In this document: piece by piece, positions 23,698-36,065 of the stretch | Layout of the letters: each line of letters begins with the position of its first letter | Position numbering within the stretch: position 1 is the first letter of the stretch | NCBI GenBank assembly: GCA_936440205.1 | Contig: OW387142.1 | Coordinates: 14,846,736-14,910,735, forward strand | Direction: 5' to 3' | Source of the DNA: Lepidonotus clava | Lineage: Eukaryota > Annelida > Polychaeta > Phyllodocida > Polynoidae | Length of the DNA stretch: 64,000 nucleotides | Translations under genes and position numbers: made by a program | The notes under the pieces: generated by a model | What the model was told of the DNA's origin: nothing | The model's input: the letters and a program-made list of their open reading frames with translations, nothing else | The model's database searches: none

Positions 23698-26600
23698 ATG
23701 GAGTCCCCAAAGCCTGGCTCCCTCCGTAGGGAGTCCGGCGGCGCGAGGACACGAGTCAAATCTGGAGGAGGCAGCAATAGGAACAGCAATGTCTCCGGCG
23801 GAGAGGGAGGCAATGAGAAAACAAAACCCGTCCCCGATATCTTACCCCTGATGAACGGCAATGCCACGAGCAACGTGTACATTCACAAGAAGACCAAGAA
23901 GACCTCAAGCAAGAAGAAGAAGAAGACGTCTAAGGTCGCGACCGAAGCCGGGGACGATCCACAGAAAGGACAAGCTCTAATTGCCAAACGCACCTCACGA
24001 ACGAGCACGGGTTCCGGCGGCGGCGGTGGCGGGAGTCGGAGTAGTGTTGGAGGGAGTGGGAGTGGTGTGGCAGGAGGGAGTAGGCCCAGCACAGCGACTG
24101 GAGGCCAACAACAACAGCAGAAGGCAGAGCTACAGCGCACCGATTCGGGCCGCTCTCTGGGCGCTCTCTCCTACCAGAACTACGACCCCAAGACCACAGG
24201 ATCCCTGTCACGATCTGAGGAGGTGAACATCTCGTTGTATGACCAGGGCCCAGATAGGAGGAGTTATGACAGTCTGATTACGCTGAGAGATGCGGCTGAC
24301 AGCAGGCCGACCAGCAGGGTGGTTGAGGACAGCACGGAAATCCAGTGGACCGACGGAGATAATAGGAGTAGGCGGAGTGAAGGGGACGGGGGCTCGGCGG
24401 GGGCGGAGGGACTAGGAGGCCTAGGGGAGCTATCATATAGCACGGTAACGGCCCACAGCAGTGTCAATGGAAACACCGCCAAGGTGAATGGGCATCATAC
24501 AGGTGATACCGAGAGCATAATGCCAGCCAGCAATGCCGGCATGAAAATAGCCGACACGGTGGTGAGATATACACAGGATAAAGGTACAATGGATGGGGGT
24601 TATAGTACAGGAGGGGAGGCATTGGCCGGGTCCTCAGAAATGTCCCTGCTGAATGAAACAGGCCTGGAGGGAGGGGCCATGGGTTCCAAAATAGAACAGA
24701 ACGGATCGGGGGCTGGCGCCGGGGGCGCCACAGGCAGTGGTCAAGAGGCGATCACGACCACTCACACGGTGACCACTACCACGTCGCTGGACAGGAAAAC
24801 CGGCCGGCCAAGGAAGCCTGGAGTGGGTACCTCCACCGGGACGTTCCAGATGCGAGCAGCCTACAACAGTCTTCCCCGCGACCAACCCAAGTCACCCGTG
24901 GCTTCTGATGACACCTTCAAAAATAATCTGGAGGATACCCTAACCCGGAACGGAGGGAAGATTGCCAATAACACCACCCCGGGTACAGCCGTTACAACCA
25001 ACGCCTCCACTTCTACTGTTACTACTACAAGCAAAAAGCAATCAAAGAGTGACAGCCCGGCAACGGCCAAGTCTGCTGGAGGAGTGAGCGGGGGCAGTAA
25101 GAGAAGCAACAGCACCAGGAGCACCAGTGTGACCTCTGAGGGAGAGGTGGGAGTTGTCAGCAAGGGCAAACAGGTGGGGAGGACGGAGAGCACAGCCTCC
25201 ACGGCGTCCACTAAGAAAGCTCGCACCTCCTCAGGGTCAGAACTGACCAAGAAGGAGTCCACCCGGAGCACGGCCAGCAGCACCGACCCTGGAAGGCCCC
25301 CTAGCGGCAAACCAGGGAGGCTGAGCAGGACCTCTTCGACAAGCGAGCAGCCCGCGAGTCCCCGGATGAGCACAGCTTCTCCAGGGTCCTTCAGCGTCTC
25401 CCCAGCCAACACCACCAAGCGCAGTGAGAGCACTAAAAGCACCACTTCAATTAAGGCTTCGTCCATTGAAAGGCTGGCTGAGCCAAAAAGGAGGCTGTCT
25501 GTAGAGAAAAAGGACACCAGCAAGAGAGATTCTACTGCCAGTGCCAGACGGGGATCGACCAGTGAATCGCCATCTACAAGCCGCAAGGCCAGCAAGAAGG
25601 AGAAAAGCAGTACTACTACGACAGAAAGTAGGCCAACCAGCAAAGAAGTTCAAAGGTCATCAGTAGCCAGAACTACTTCCGGGGCATCCAGTGTGTCGGC
25701 GACCTCTTATGACCTTACCAAGCAGCCTCTGAGTAAAACCACGTCAAATGCTTCATCGATGAGTAAGACGGTGTCCAGGACCGCCTCGGGGGCCTCCCAG
25801 GTGTCTGCCACCCCTGGAGCTGGAGCGACTGACCAGCGGTCATCGGTGACCAGGACCGTGTCCGGAGCGTCCTCCGTGACCACTGCAGGTGGCGGGGCTG
25901 AGGACAGGGCGTCACACAAGGCTGCGTCCAGGTCAGCCTCGGGGGCATCTTCAGCAGCTGGCGTCTCAACTGACCACAAGACCACTACCACCACAACAAC
26001 TCAGGAGGTCACCACCACCACATCACTGACCAAATCAGACTCCACCAAGTCGGGGGCTTCAACCAGAGGAGGATTCGCCGCCCCCACGTCTGCCTCAGCA
26101 GCCAAGAGGGCGTCCGACGCTGGAGGAGCGGTGACCAGCACCAGTAGGACCTCCTCCAGGGCATCAACAACATCTCCACCGCGCCGCTCAGGCTCTGGAG
26201 CAGCAGGAGGAGGCAGGGGCAAATTCAGCATTAAGTCGGCGGCGGCCGGCCCAGCGTCGCCCCCTGGGAGCGTGTTTGACATCAGTAAGGAGACTGAAGG
26301 GGGCGCTGCAGCTGCTGCTACAACCACATCAGTCACGTCCAGTACCACAGACTCCCTCTCCAGGCCCAAGAGGGTGCCCAGCGACAGCAACAAACGAAAA
26401 GTGACCACTGCCCTCAGCAGGAATTCCTCCAGGGCGAGCCAGGCGTCCACCTCCAGTGGCACCCCCACAGCTTCAGCAGGTGCCACCAAAAAGGCCGAGC
26501 GCACCTCGTCACTGCAGAAAGCGGAGAACAAACACCGTGAAATCTCTAAATCTGTTTTCACCGAGCTGCATGCTAAACGTGAGGACAGTGGTGTTAGGGG

Positions 26601-29600
26601 GTCGGTGGGGGGCGTGGGCAGAGATAAAGAAGATGTAGAAAAAGAGTCCCCGCCGCACGTCCAGGTGTCAGATTCCACAAAGGCTCAGTTAGATCAGTCG
26701 GCCGCTTACACCACTGATACAGGCCTCTCTACAGGAGGAACGTTCAAGTCTGAAACCATTACCACAGCTGAAGATCTATCCACAGCCGGAGCAGGATTTT
26801 CTACTGAAATTATCAAAACTACCACTACTTCTGCTGACCGTTCATCAGGTAGAGGATTTTCTACTGAACCTATTTCAACTACATCAGATTATCCCCCAAG
26901 GGCCGAGATTTCTACTGAGACCGTGAAAACTACAACAGAATATTCGACAGGAGGAGGGCTTTCTACTGATGCTGTGAAAACTACTCCAGATTATTCTACA
27001 GGAGGGATTTCTACTGAAACTGTGACCACTACAACTACCACCGAAAGTACACCAGGTATTGAAGGAAGGGAAAGACGTCAGAGCTGGAGAGAAGAAAGGG
27101 GGTCTAGATTGTCTAGCAATTTCAGACAGCAATTTAAACCGGTTGAAGTAGAGGATCGGCCTGCCGTAAGCACTAAGGTCAGTCGCACCCAAATCACCAG
27201 GAGAGAGAAGAGGAGGCCCAGTGATATCAAACTTGATGTGACTCCAGTGCCTGGCTGCTCCAGTGATATCAAACTTGACGTGACTCCAGTGCCTGGCTAT
27301 TCTAGTGAGGTGGCAGCAGCGTCCGCGGTACGCGCGGAACGACAGGTGGCGGTGGGTTCATCAGCAGGAGGAGTGGCAGGAGGTGGAGAAAAAGCCCCCA
27401 CCTCCCCACCTGGCCAGTTTGGGATCAGTGCCTCCAGCCGGCCCCTCTCACCCACAGCCGAGGCGGCCAAGAGCACAGTCACTAGTGGCACAGTGGACCG
27501 TCTGGTGAAAGGAAGATTTAAGGATCTCAACCTTACTGCCAGGCTTTTTGATTCGGCCTCACTGGAGAGAGGCAAAGCAAAGAAGGAGCAGGAAGGTGAC
27601 GGAGCGCCAAAGTACAAGTTTTTGGTGGAAGGCATAGACATCCCTGCCCCTGCCGAGGAGGGAAATAAAGAGGGCCTTGTCCTTGGAGGTGCTGACAGCG
27701 GCGCTGGGGGAGGAGGGGGCACAGCTGCCGGCCTAGGGGCCACCACAGGTGACACAGTATCTCAGGTAGAAACTGTCGTCACTGAGACCACCACTAGTAG
27801 TGCTGGGGCCTTTATCCCACCAGCACCTCCGCTCGGCCCTCTCAGCCCCGACGCAGTAGGCTCAGGGTCAGGCTCAGCCTCTGAGGGCAATTCGCTGGAC
27901 CGCGCCCACAGACCAAAGCGCGGATTCACCTACATTTTAGATGAGAATTTAGCCAGGGAGGTAACTAAGAAGGCTAATACTGTTACGGCTCGTAAGCCCC
28001 ACGAGCAGGCTGAAAAGGCATACGAGGAGAAAGTGAGCACTTTGGAGAGGGAGAAAGAAGGGAAGACTTTGCAGGAGGCGCGCGCCAAGCTACACAAGGC
28101 ACAGGTTCCCGACAAGTCTACCGTCGTCGTTTCTCCGACGTCAGAGCATGAAGTGGCCTTCAGCAGTGTCCTACGCGGAATTAAGGACCGAAACGGGGAC
28201 AACGCTCAGGATAAAAACTCCAGTAACCAACAGGAGGTAGTGGAAGCCACTACTAGTACTGTGGCCACTGACCAGCGCACTCTAACAGGAACCACCCAGA
28301 CCACAGCCGCCCAAGTACATGCTTCTTCGGAAACTAATTTGGGAAAAAGTGGCAGTGTTTCGCAGAAAAATCACCAGGAGAATAGCACTGACGAGATGGC
28401 GGCACAGGTTAGGGTGGGAGGTGGGAGTAGGAGTGGTGGTAAGGGCAGCCGCGCGGGGGTAAATGGGCCAAACACAATGAACGTGGCCGCCGATTTGGGC
28501 CAACTGTCACCCGATTCGGCCTATCAGAGTGACTCTGCAGGCTCCCCCGGGTTTGAAAGTAGCAAGGCCTCTATGGGTGGCGTAGAGAGACTGACGAAAG
28601 ACGTCAAACTTCACAACACCTCTAACGCCGCCCACCCACAGGAGGTCACGGTCCAGCGCCTGCAGCAGGAGGAGACGGTGGCCAAAGGTGCGAACTCCAG
28701 GTATGAAAGTAAGCAGACCGTGCTGAATCAGAAAAAGGCGTCCAACAAAACCCTCACCGAGCCGGCTTCACACAGCGGCGGGCCCCAACGTACTACCCGC
28801 GTCAACGAATACAGTACCTCCCAGCACAAGACCCAGACCTCCACCCACACCTCCAGGACCGGCCCTGGAGGAAAGGACACAGACACAGGGGATGATAATT
28901 ACGTTGTGACCACCAGGAGGAATGAGAGCATTACCAAGGTGGGCGGCTCTGGAGGGGGTGACGCCAATAACAATACTACAGGTGGCAGCACCTCCTACGC
29001 GGCGGTAAGCAGCACTGACTTCGGCGATCAATACCGGGCTGCAGGGCTGCAGGAGCGGCAGGGTACTGGAGGCAGCAGCAGCCACACTGGAGGAGGAGCA
29101 GCGGTCAGTGGCACCAGCCACACCCAGCAGAGCAGCAGGAGGGAGACAAAGGAAACCGCCGCCGCCTACAATATCATAGAAAATGGGGGACACCCCCAGT
29201 CTTCTACTACTACCTCGTCTTCCCTGCTGTCGTCCCAACAGGCTGGAGTAGGTGGGCGGCAGGACCTGAGGTGGGAAGGTGGGAGTGGTGACGTCAGAGG
29301 TAAACAGGAGACGCTGCTGACTTCTTCTGGTGGTGGCGGTGGTTCTGGTGGTGGTGTGGGGGTGGTGCTGTCTGAGGAGCAGTCAAGCGCCACCGCCGCC
29401 ACTACTCCTGACAGACACTACCTGCCCGTGGGAGAGGACGGCGGGGTGCGCATGACGGTAGGGCTAGACACAGGAGGAGGAATAGCGACAAGCACTGGAG
29501 GAGGAGATCTGAGCCAGCAGCAGCTTGACCACGCAGGAGTCAGAAACGGTTCCCCTATGAGGCTGGAGAATAAGGAAAATGTTGCCCACCACCGGCTGGT

Positions 29601-31759
29601 GAAGGAATCCCAGTATTCAACCTCCTCCAACTTCTCCTCCAAGGCGTTCCCTGGAGGCGGCTCGGAGCGTCACCCCTTAGGGCAACACTCCTCGTTTGGA
29701 TCCTCCGACTACTCCACGGCGAGCAGAGGCGGCGGCGGCGGCGGCGGTAGGGGTAGTAGTAACCGGGTCGTGCCCCTGGCTCCTCTCACCGTAGATATCA
29801 ACTCGCATAACGACAGCTTTGAAATGGCCACCCACCCCACGTCCATCACTTCCCCTACAGTCCGACATGCGACCACCATGTATGAAATGTCCGAAATGAC
29901 CGACGGCGCCTCCGGGCATTACGGCCGGGGCGGCAACCCCTACGACGGCTACTACGACGGGCCCTACGGTGGAAGCATCGCCCACTCCTCCCTTGGCACC
30001 CGCTACGCCCCACCCCCGCGCCCTCCACAGTTCGAGGACGGCCTCGACTTCCAGAACCTGCACAACCTGAGGAATACCTACCAGGAGCAGACGCTGAGCT
30101 CGCAGCAGAGTTACCGGTCGCACATGCAGGATCTGGCCGACGGCGGCGGCGGCTTTGACACGGTGAGTCGCAGCTTCCGCCACATCCCAGGGACGCCCTC
30201 AGGCCCCAAGTACTCCAGGGTGGACAACCACGCTCCAGCTGGCAGTCTGCCCGGCATGTATCACCAGGAGGGAGCAGGAGGGGGCGGTGGTAGCGGCTTT
30301 CGCCATGGTATACGCGGCTACGGCGGGCGTCACAATGAATCCTACGTCAGCCGCACCTACGTGGACGGCGACGGCCACCCTGGAGGACTGTACGGCCAGT
30401 CGGACCCCTTCCACGACGACGACTCGGTGAAGAGCGAGCCGGCCTACAACCGCATGCGCCGCTCGGAGAAGATCCTCTCCAACCGTCGGCCCATACGGCG
30501 CCACGCCTCCTCGCTCTCCGGGGTGTCCTCCTCCCAGACCCTGCCCTCCCGGCACGTCCGGATGGAGACGGACTACTACAGTGGAGGCGGTGGTCGTGGT
30601 GGGTCCCCCTCCAGGCAGCAGTATCTAGGCGGTGACACACTCAGGTCACATCGCAGCCACAGCACCAGCATGCTCTACTCTCCTCCTAGCGGCGGGCCTG
30701 GAGACGTGCCCGCCCCAGCCATCTCGCCGGAGCTGCGCGACGCTCAGAAGATGCGGGATCCGTTTGGCAACCAGTACCACATCACGGTGAAGCTCAATCA
30801 GCACAACAAGGATCTGGAGGCCAGCGGCGGGCGGAACGCCAGTCTGCACCAGTACAACCATGAGAGCCGCCTCCTGCAACAGCAGCAGCAGCAGCAGCAC
30901 ATGTACAACGCGAGCACAATGAGCCTCCCCGATATGCACTACCCGTCCTCGCCGTCCCACCACAGGGGCCACGAGGAGTTCTCCAGCCTCCGAGAGTCGC
31001 GCTACCACTACGGCGATGAGGGCTATGGCGGGTCGCCCACCCGCACCGTCACCCACGTCGAGCTGGACTCCCCAGCCGGGAGGCAGCAGTTTGAAGACCG
31101 CCTCTCCTGGTACCGAGCCCGCAAGGCCCAGCAGCATCAGGACGTACAGCACGTCCAAGCCCACCAGCAGGCCATCGACGTCGTGGACCACCACCAATAT
31201 GACTCCACCCCCCGCTTCATGAGCAGCTCCTCCAGGGCGCCGCCTCCTCCTCTGAGCAACTCCGACTTCTCCATGGACATCAACCAGACCATGACCATGG
31301 ACTACATGCCCAAGACGCCCAAGACGCACACGGAGACCATCGAGATCACCGAGCCCACCAGGACCAACATTGTCATCCAGGATGAACCCAGGAGGGTGAC
31401 GGAACACCACCAGACTACATACGTCAACGCCGTTAACGCCCAGGAGAGCGAGGACGAAGACGAACTCCCCCAAGTGGTCAGAGGCTCCATCCTCATCAAG
31501 AACACCATAGACACCACAGGTGCTCCCAAAGTCATCGACGTGGTGGCCGATGACGACGATGAAGAGGACTTTACCGTGGAGGAGAACACTAACCTCTTCC
31601 ATGGCCAGTACTACCAGAACAGGGAGAACCCCATGTACAACAGTGACGAGGACCTGTCCAAGTTACACCGGCGACCGGCCTTCACCAAAATATTCAAACA
31701 GAGCGAGGAAGAGTTCCGAGACATACCCGTGGATTACACCCCTGTCCGAAAATCGAGAG
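23698..31759 (+). CDS. Giant first coding exon of an unrecognised Ser/Thr/Gly-rich, probably disordered protein (partial; continues downstream)
   Basis: The frame is open for 2,687 codons plus one base. ATG 23698 has A at -3 and G at +4 and lies just after an in-frame TAG near 23682, so it is the likely start. Visible parts: a Lys/Ser-rich basic patch (about residues 64-79); Gly-Ser runs (105-128); a short Gln run (136-141); long Ser/Thr/Arg/Lys-rich tracts to about 1000 with RTxSGAS repeats (654-757); FSTE-type repeats (1034-1107); two copies of SDIKLDVTPVPG (1175-1202); a charged, probably helical segment (1408-1470); a Gly run (2011-2017); Tyr/Gly/His-rich sequence; a Gln run (2394-2400); DRLSWYRARK (about 2467); and acidic stretches (2584-2625). 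There is no signal peptide or membrane segment, and no catalytic domain is seen. The exon is GC-rich against AT-rich flanks. A donor falls inside codon 2688 (phase 1). Unspliced reading would add 17 codons to a stop at 31812, but these are AT-rich and look intronic. A scaffold or cytoskeletal role is possible by analogy only; the function is unknown. Confidence 0.9.
25657..25968 (+). repeat. RTxSGAS protein repeat array inside the giant exon
   Basis: Four diverged copies of R-T/S-x-S-G-A-S (RTTSGASSVSA, RTASGASQVSA, RTVSGASSVTT, RSASGASSAAG) plus one weaker copy (KTTSNASSMSK) occupy about residues 654-757. Each carries an R-x-x-S motif of the kind used by basophilic kinases (family knowledge). 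Phosphorylation is an inference. Confidence 0.75.
26739..27060 (+). repeat. Degenerate FSTE/ISTE repeat array inside the giant exon
   Basis: Codons for [F/I/L]-S-T-[E/D] recur at 26797, 26857, 26908, 26959 and 27007, spaced 60, 51, 51 and 48 bases. Each is followed by a Thr-rich segment such as KTTTEYSTGG. The TCT-ACT-GAA codon choice is shared by all copies and is more AT-rich than the neighbouring exon, as expected from local tandem amplification. Confidence 0.8.
27220..27303 (+). repeat. 42-bp in-frame tandem duplication inside the giant exon
   Basis: Two adjacent 42-bp units encode SDIKLDVTPVPGCS and SDIKLDVTPVPGYS. They differ at very few bases, including a synonymous T/C change in the Asp codon, so the duplication is young compared with the rest of the protein. 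The following codons begin a degenerate third start (SEV). Confidence 0.9.
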
Positions 31760-31765
31760 GTAGGC
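31757..31765 (+). other. Putative 5' splice site ending the giant exon
   Basis: GAG|GTAGGC places the intron start at 31760. The coding frame is split after the first base of a Gly codon (phase 1). Directly after it, base composition falls to AT-rich and the frame closes within 17 codons. The change exactly at this site is the main reason to believe that the 2,704-codon open frame is not the true end of the protein. Confidence 0.55.
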
Positions 31766-31812
31766 AAACGTTTCATTCTCCTATGTCTAAAAAACTTATA
31801 TTAAAGTACTAA

Positions 31813-34800
31813 CTGTATTAGATGTAACTGTATGGTAAGTTCAATGGTAGAAATTGTGGTAACACTAACAATATTTTTAGCCAAATTGCAGCAGCTCATC
31901 GGATGTCTACTTCAAATGATTATCTGGTAATTTCAGCAGTTTAGTGAAAAGGGGAAATTTGAATCACAACAGTATGTTTAGAGAACTGATTATAGAAAAA
32001 ATAAGTTGAACTGAGTGTTATAGATATAGATATATAAGTTGAGAGGAAATCTGGCCAACGATATCAGAGAGCCATAGAACCTGTAGTTCACCAGGTATAC
32101 ATTTTGGCAGTCCCACGATCTCTCTCCTATTTTTTCCATTTATTCAGAAGTTTTTGTCTCTCTGTACCTAATCAAATCAGGATTATTGAAGGGGAACATC
32201 CTGAGCTATTTCATGTGTGAAGTTTTAAAACAAATGGATGTACCAGCCGGGGATAGATTAAAACATCACACGCCAATCATGTATACGTTGGTCCATCTCT
32301 CACACTTTGGAATGATACAGTGATCGAGTACAATGACCGATCAGTCAGTTGTACATGATGTATGCTCTGCCTCCAGGCCCTAGTAGGACCAGCTAGAACA
32401 ATAGTTGACCATCTGCCGACCATGTTTAGTGGGCCGGCCCAACAACCAATGCTATATACCTGGACTAGTATTCCAAAATCTTAGAAATTCTAGGTGAAAA
32501 ACAACATGGGACTGAACAAATACGTAAATAGGACAGGGAATCTGTGGCCAGCGTGTACCTTTAAGTAGGGGAATGCTGGTCTGATGGCTTGTAAAAAATG
32601 TCCAATGGTATTTCCAAGCCCTCATGACAAGTTGATCTCCCTAGCCAGCTCTTGAGTTGATGTTTACAAGCAATCAAAAAGAGTAGCATATAATTAAATG
32701 CTTCCATTGAACAACAATTTTTCTCCCACTAAACACATGCTTCTATTTACTTTCTACGAGTGGTGGGTATGTCAATTCAGTATGTATATTGGCAGGCATC
32801 ACTGCACATTCTTTTTGCGAAGCATTCCCCCAAAGAATTTCGCATCGATCTCGATTAAGTATTCTCCTTGGTTCCGGCTCCGTAGGCTCCAGTGCAAATT
32901 GGGTCAGTCCTCCCGCATAGACCATTGAACATAATTTGGCAAGGAACTTGTCGAGATGCCAGGCGTCCAGTGTAGGGCAGTTTATTGTATGAGTTGGGGA
33001 GGTGGAGGCGAGGTGAACGCACACTCAGCTGCCAAGTATATATACACAGCATGGGTATACACCAGACTAGAGACCTTCAGTGGAGCCAAACAAATATTTT
33101 CCACTTTTTCACATATTCACAGTAAAATTGAGGAATTTAATTTCACACTATGCACGAGTGGTTGGTTAGAAAAGGGCCCCAGGGGGGGTGAGTGTACCTG
33201 GTAGGTTGGGTTAAAGCAGTAATTAGGAAAAGTTGAAAAACGAGTCACCTGTTGGCAAGGGGAATAGTAAAATACAGGTGCTCTGTAGGATCCTTGCCAA
33301 GACACATAAAAAGCTGCATATATTTACCTCCACATCTAATATAGATGTGTGACAAACTGTTAGTGTCTCACCCCCACCTGCTAAGATAACTCTTCTCTTA
33401 GTCTAGTCAACTAGGCGTGGTGCATTTATGAATTTAAAATCATAAACTACCTCTCAGAACCTCCCCCACCACTCCTGCCCTTGTCCCCTTTTCCAAGCCT
33501 GCTTGTGTTGGTAGGCAAAGCCCAAGGCATGGTGGCCTTTCCATATAGTACTTTTTAAATGTAAGTAAAGAAGTAGGAGTCTGTAGGGGCTTGTTCCCCT
33601 CGTGCTGTTGTTGTTTTCCCAGAGGATTCACGCTCCAGTTGCCATCCAGGTGAGAAGGCCTAATTGTCTCCTGGTATGTCTGCAGGTATGCCCTCCTTCT
33701 GCTCCCCTCCCTACTCCTGTCTCTCCCAGGTAGGCCTAATCCCTGCCAACAAGGCCTAGCCTGTAGCCACCGACTGTTGTCCGCCTATCATACTTTATTA
33801 TAGGCCAACAGCCTCCCTCCAGTGGGTAAAAACTGGGTGATATAGGGAGACCAGAGAGCCAAGGCTACACTATCACCAGCCACCAGCTGCTAGACCACTC
33901 CAGGGTTTCCCCTGGGTCACCAATAGTGAAATATGATCTATACAACATATTGCTAACTATCTAGAGCAGCCAACTGAGCCTCCACTAAATCAACTGTCTG
34001 AAGGTGTGTGCGTCACCAAACGACGTCTGGGTAATTGGGGCGTGATCATAGTGCGATAGTAAATGGTTAGGATTAGGTATTGCAATTTCACATAATATGT
34101 GGGGTATTTTGATGGCCTCTTTTCCATAACCCTTTTAATCTAAGTTAATACACTTAATTTTGTGGAATAATTATAACTACACAGTCGTGATGGACATGAC
34201 GTGTAACTGTGTTGCATCTAATTCTTGTAGTCAATATTCTTCAGAATGTTAATTCTGAATCTATAAATGAAAAGATTTTCAGCTGAGAGAGATAATGGGA
34301 AATTAAGCTAAGTTCTGGAAACTTAACACGTTTAATAATGTATATTCAACTGACTCGGTCTACATAATATGGCCAACTGCAACATCAATTATCAGCATAA
34401 ATAATTATAATCATACATAAGGAGCAATACTAAAAACTTCATTCAGCATAGTTCAAACATCCTCTTTTAAGTGGATGCTTTACATAGTACACATAGTCAA
34501 CTAACGTGGGATCATGGGGGATCTCAGGCTCAGCTAATGTCTAGGTCCACTTGTGGTCTGCTGTTGACACTCTGTATGTAGCACATTATCATGGTAACGC
34601 AGTTTTGACATGCAACATGGGATAAACCCAGCACCATGCATGTCAGACTATGCCTATATCTAGGTGCAATTTGCCGTGCAATAGGTCAGAGGAGTTAGCT
34701 AGTACAATCAGAGCCATTGTCAGGCCATTGGACATATAATTTGGCATATATTGCAGTTTTGGCACCGCCAATGGGTTTCCATAGTGTTCACTGACATAGG

Positions 34801-36018
34801 GTTTTATTGTTCCACAATAGCAGATCATAAATAAAAGAAAAAGCGCATTACTGTAACCCATTTTACATACAATCATTGTCAGTGGTACATATTGTGCTGC
34901 TGTGTAGTTGAATTAGCAGACACATAGATATGAATGTATAGCAACAAGTGGCAGGGGGTTCCGACTGGAAAGCCCAAAGAGAATAAACCTAGAGCCTCAC
35001 CGTTCTCTTTGGTCTAAACACCACAAGGGAGCGGAATGAGTTATGGTTAGGAGTGATGATAATAATAACATCCCTGCCTTTCATCAATGATTGACCCTTG
35101 CATACCCAGCCATCAAATGCTTTGTCTACTTGTGCAAAAAAAGTACATGTACTCACTACATTAGTGATATTTTCCAGACCTTCAAAGACTCTAACAGTAT
35201 CACCATAGGAAACGTGCCATTACTCCAAATAAACTATGTATTGTGTTACATAAATACTGGAAACCCTAGGGACAAATGACATGGGTGTGTTAAGACACAG
35301 TGCCACACTGTTAGGCTTGGGATAGTCCTCAATGTCAATTACCGCTGGAACAGATTTTCGCACTAATATACCTAGCTTTGAAATTGGTTTCTGACAGATA
35401 TACCTCTGCAAATCTTGTTGACAGTACCTGACTGAAGAAGAATGTGATAAAAACGCAGAGGAGCATTCTTCTTTGGAAAGCAGACAAAAAGAACTATAAA
35501 CCACAAGTCATGAGATGTATAGCAATGTTTGGAAAAACTAGATATTGACATGTGTACACCAACAGTAGGTTTTTTAATTCACTTCATTCAACTTAGGTCT
35601 ACCTGTTTTATTGCGTCATGTAGATGGCTGAAGCCAAGTTCACCTGACATGATGCACGCAGACCCCTTACCTTTGGCCACCAGGGGGGGGGGGGACGGAT
35701 GCTACCCACTCCAAAATACTATCCTTATTTTTTGTTACCAGCTGCTCATGAACTGTAGTTGACTGCCCCCTTTTTTTTTGGGGGGGGGGAACTAAAAAAC
35801 CTCACCACCCTTAAAAAAAACAGAGAGTCTCAATACTATGAAATAGACCAAAAAATCACAAGAATTCTTTATGGAAACTTCTAATGATATTTCTTTCACA
35901 TTTTGTTTTGAACTAAAGTAATAATAATGGTAGTATAGAAGTATTTCCCTGCTCTCCATTTATGGCCTAAAAAGGGGCTGCCCACCCCTTAACATTTTAA
36001 CTTTGCAGGGCGGTTTGA
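31813..36018. other. Non-coding stretch, probable intron
   Basis: AT-rich DNA after the giant exon. No recognisable exon or AATAAA-type end close to the stop at 31812. A 10-bp-arm hairpin (CCAAAGAGAA / TTCTCTTTGG) lies near 34974-35012. G and T homopolymers lie at about 35683 and 35770. Confidence 0.4.
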
Positions 36019-36065
36019 CGGTGGGCACCCTTTCAAGACCCTAGTCTCCCCCCTCCCTTCCCCAG

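Noticed and set aside
24861-25643. 260-codon frame on the minus strand
   Set aside because: It lies wholly inside the giant + exon. Its Leu/Val-rich product is the mirror of the Ser/Thr/Gly codons. The same holds for minus frames at 26001-26678 and 30646-31602.
31672-31759. Start of an immunoglobulin-type domain (RRPAFTKIFKQ resembles the first strand of I-set domains)
   Set aside because: The following residues (EEEFRDIPVDYTPV) lack the expected pattern, and the exon ends before any Cys or Trp landmark.
23698-31759. Giant-ankyrin type exon
   Set aside because: That exon is internal in ankyrins. Here an in-frame stop just upstream and a strong ATG make this the first coding exon, and no ankyrin parts are seen.
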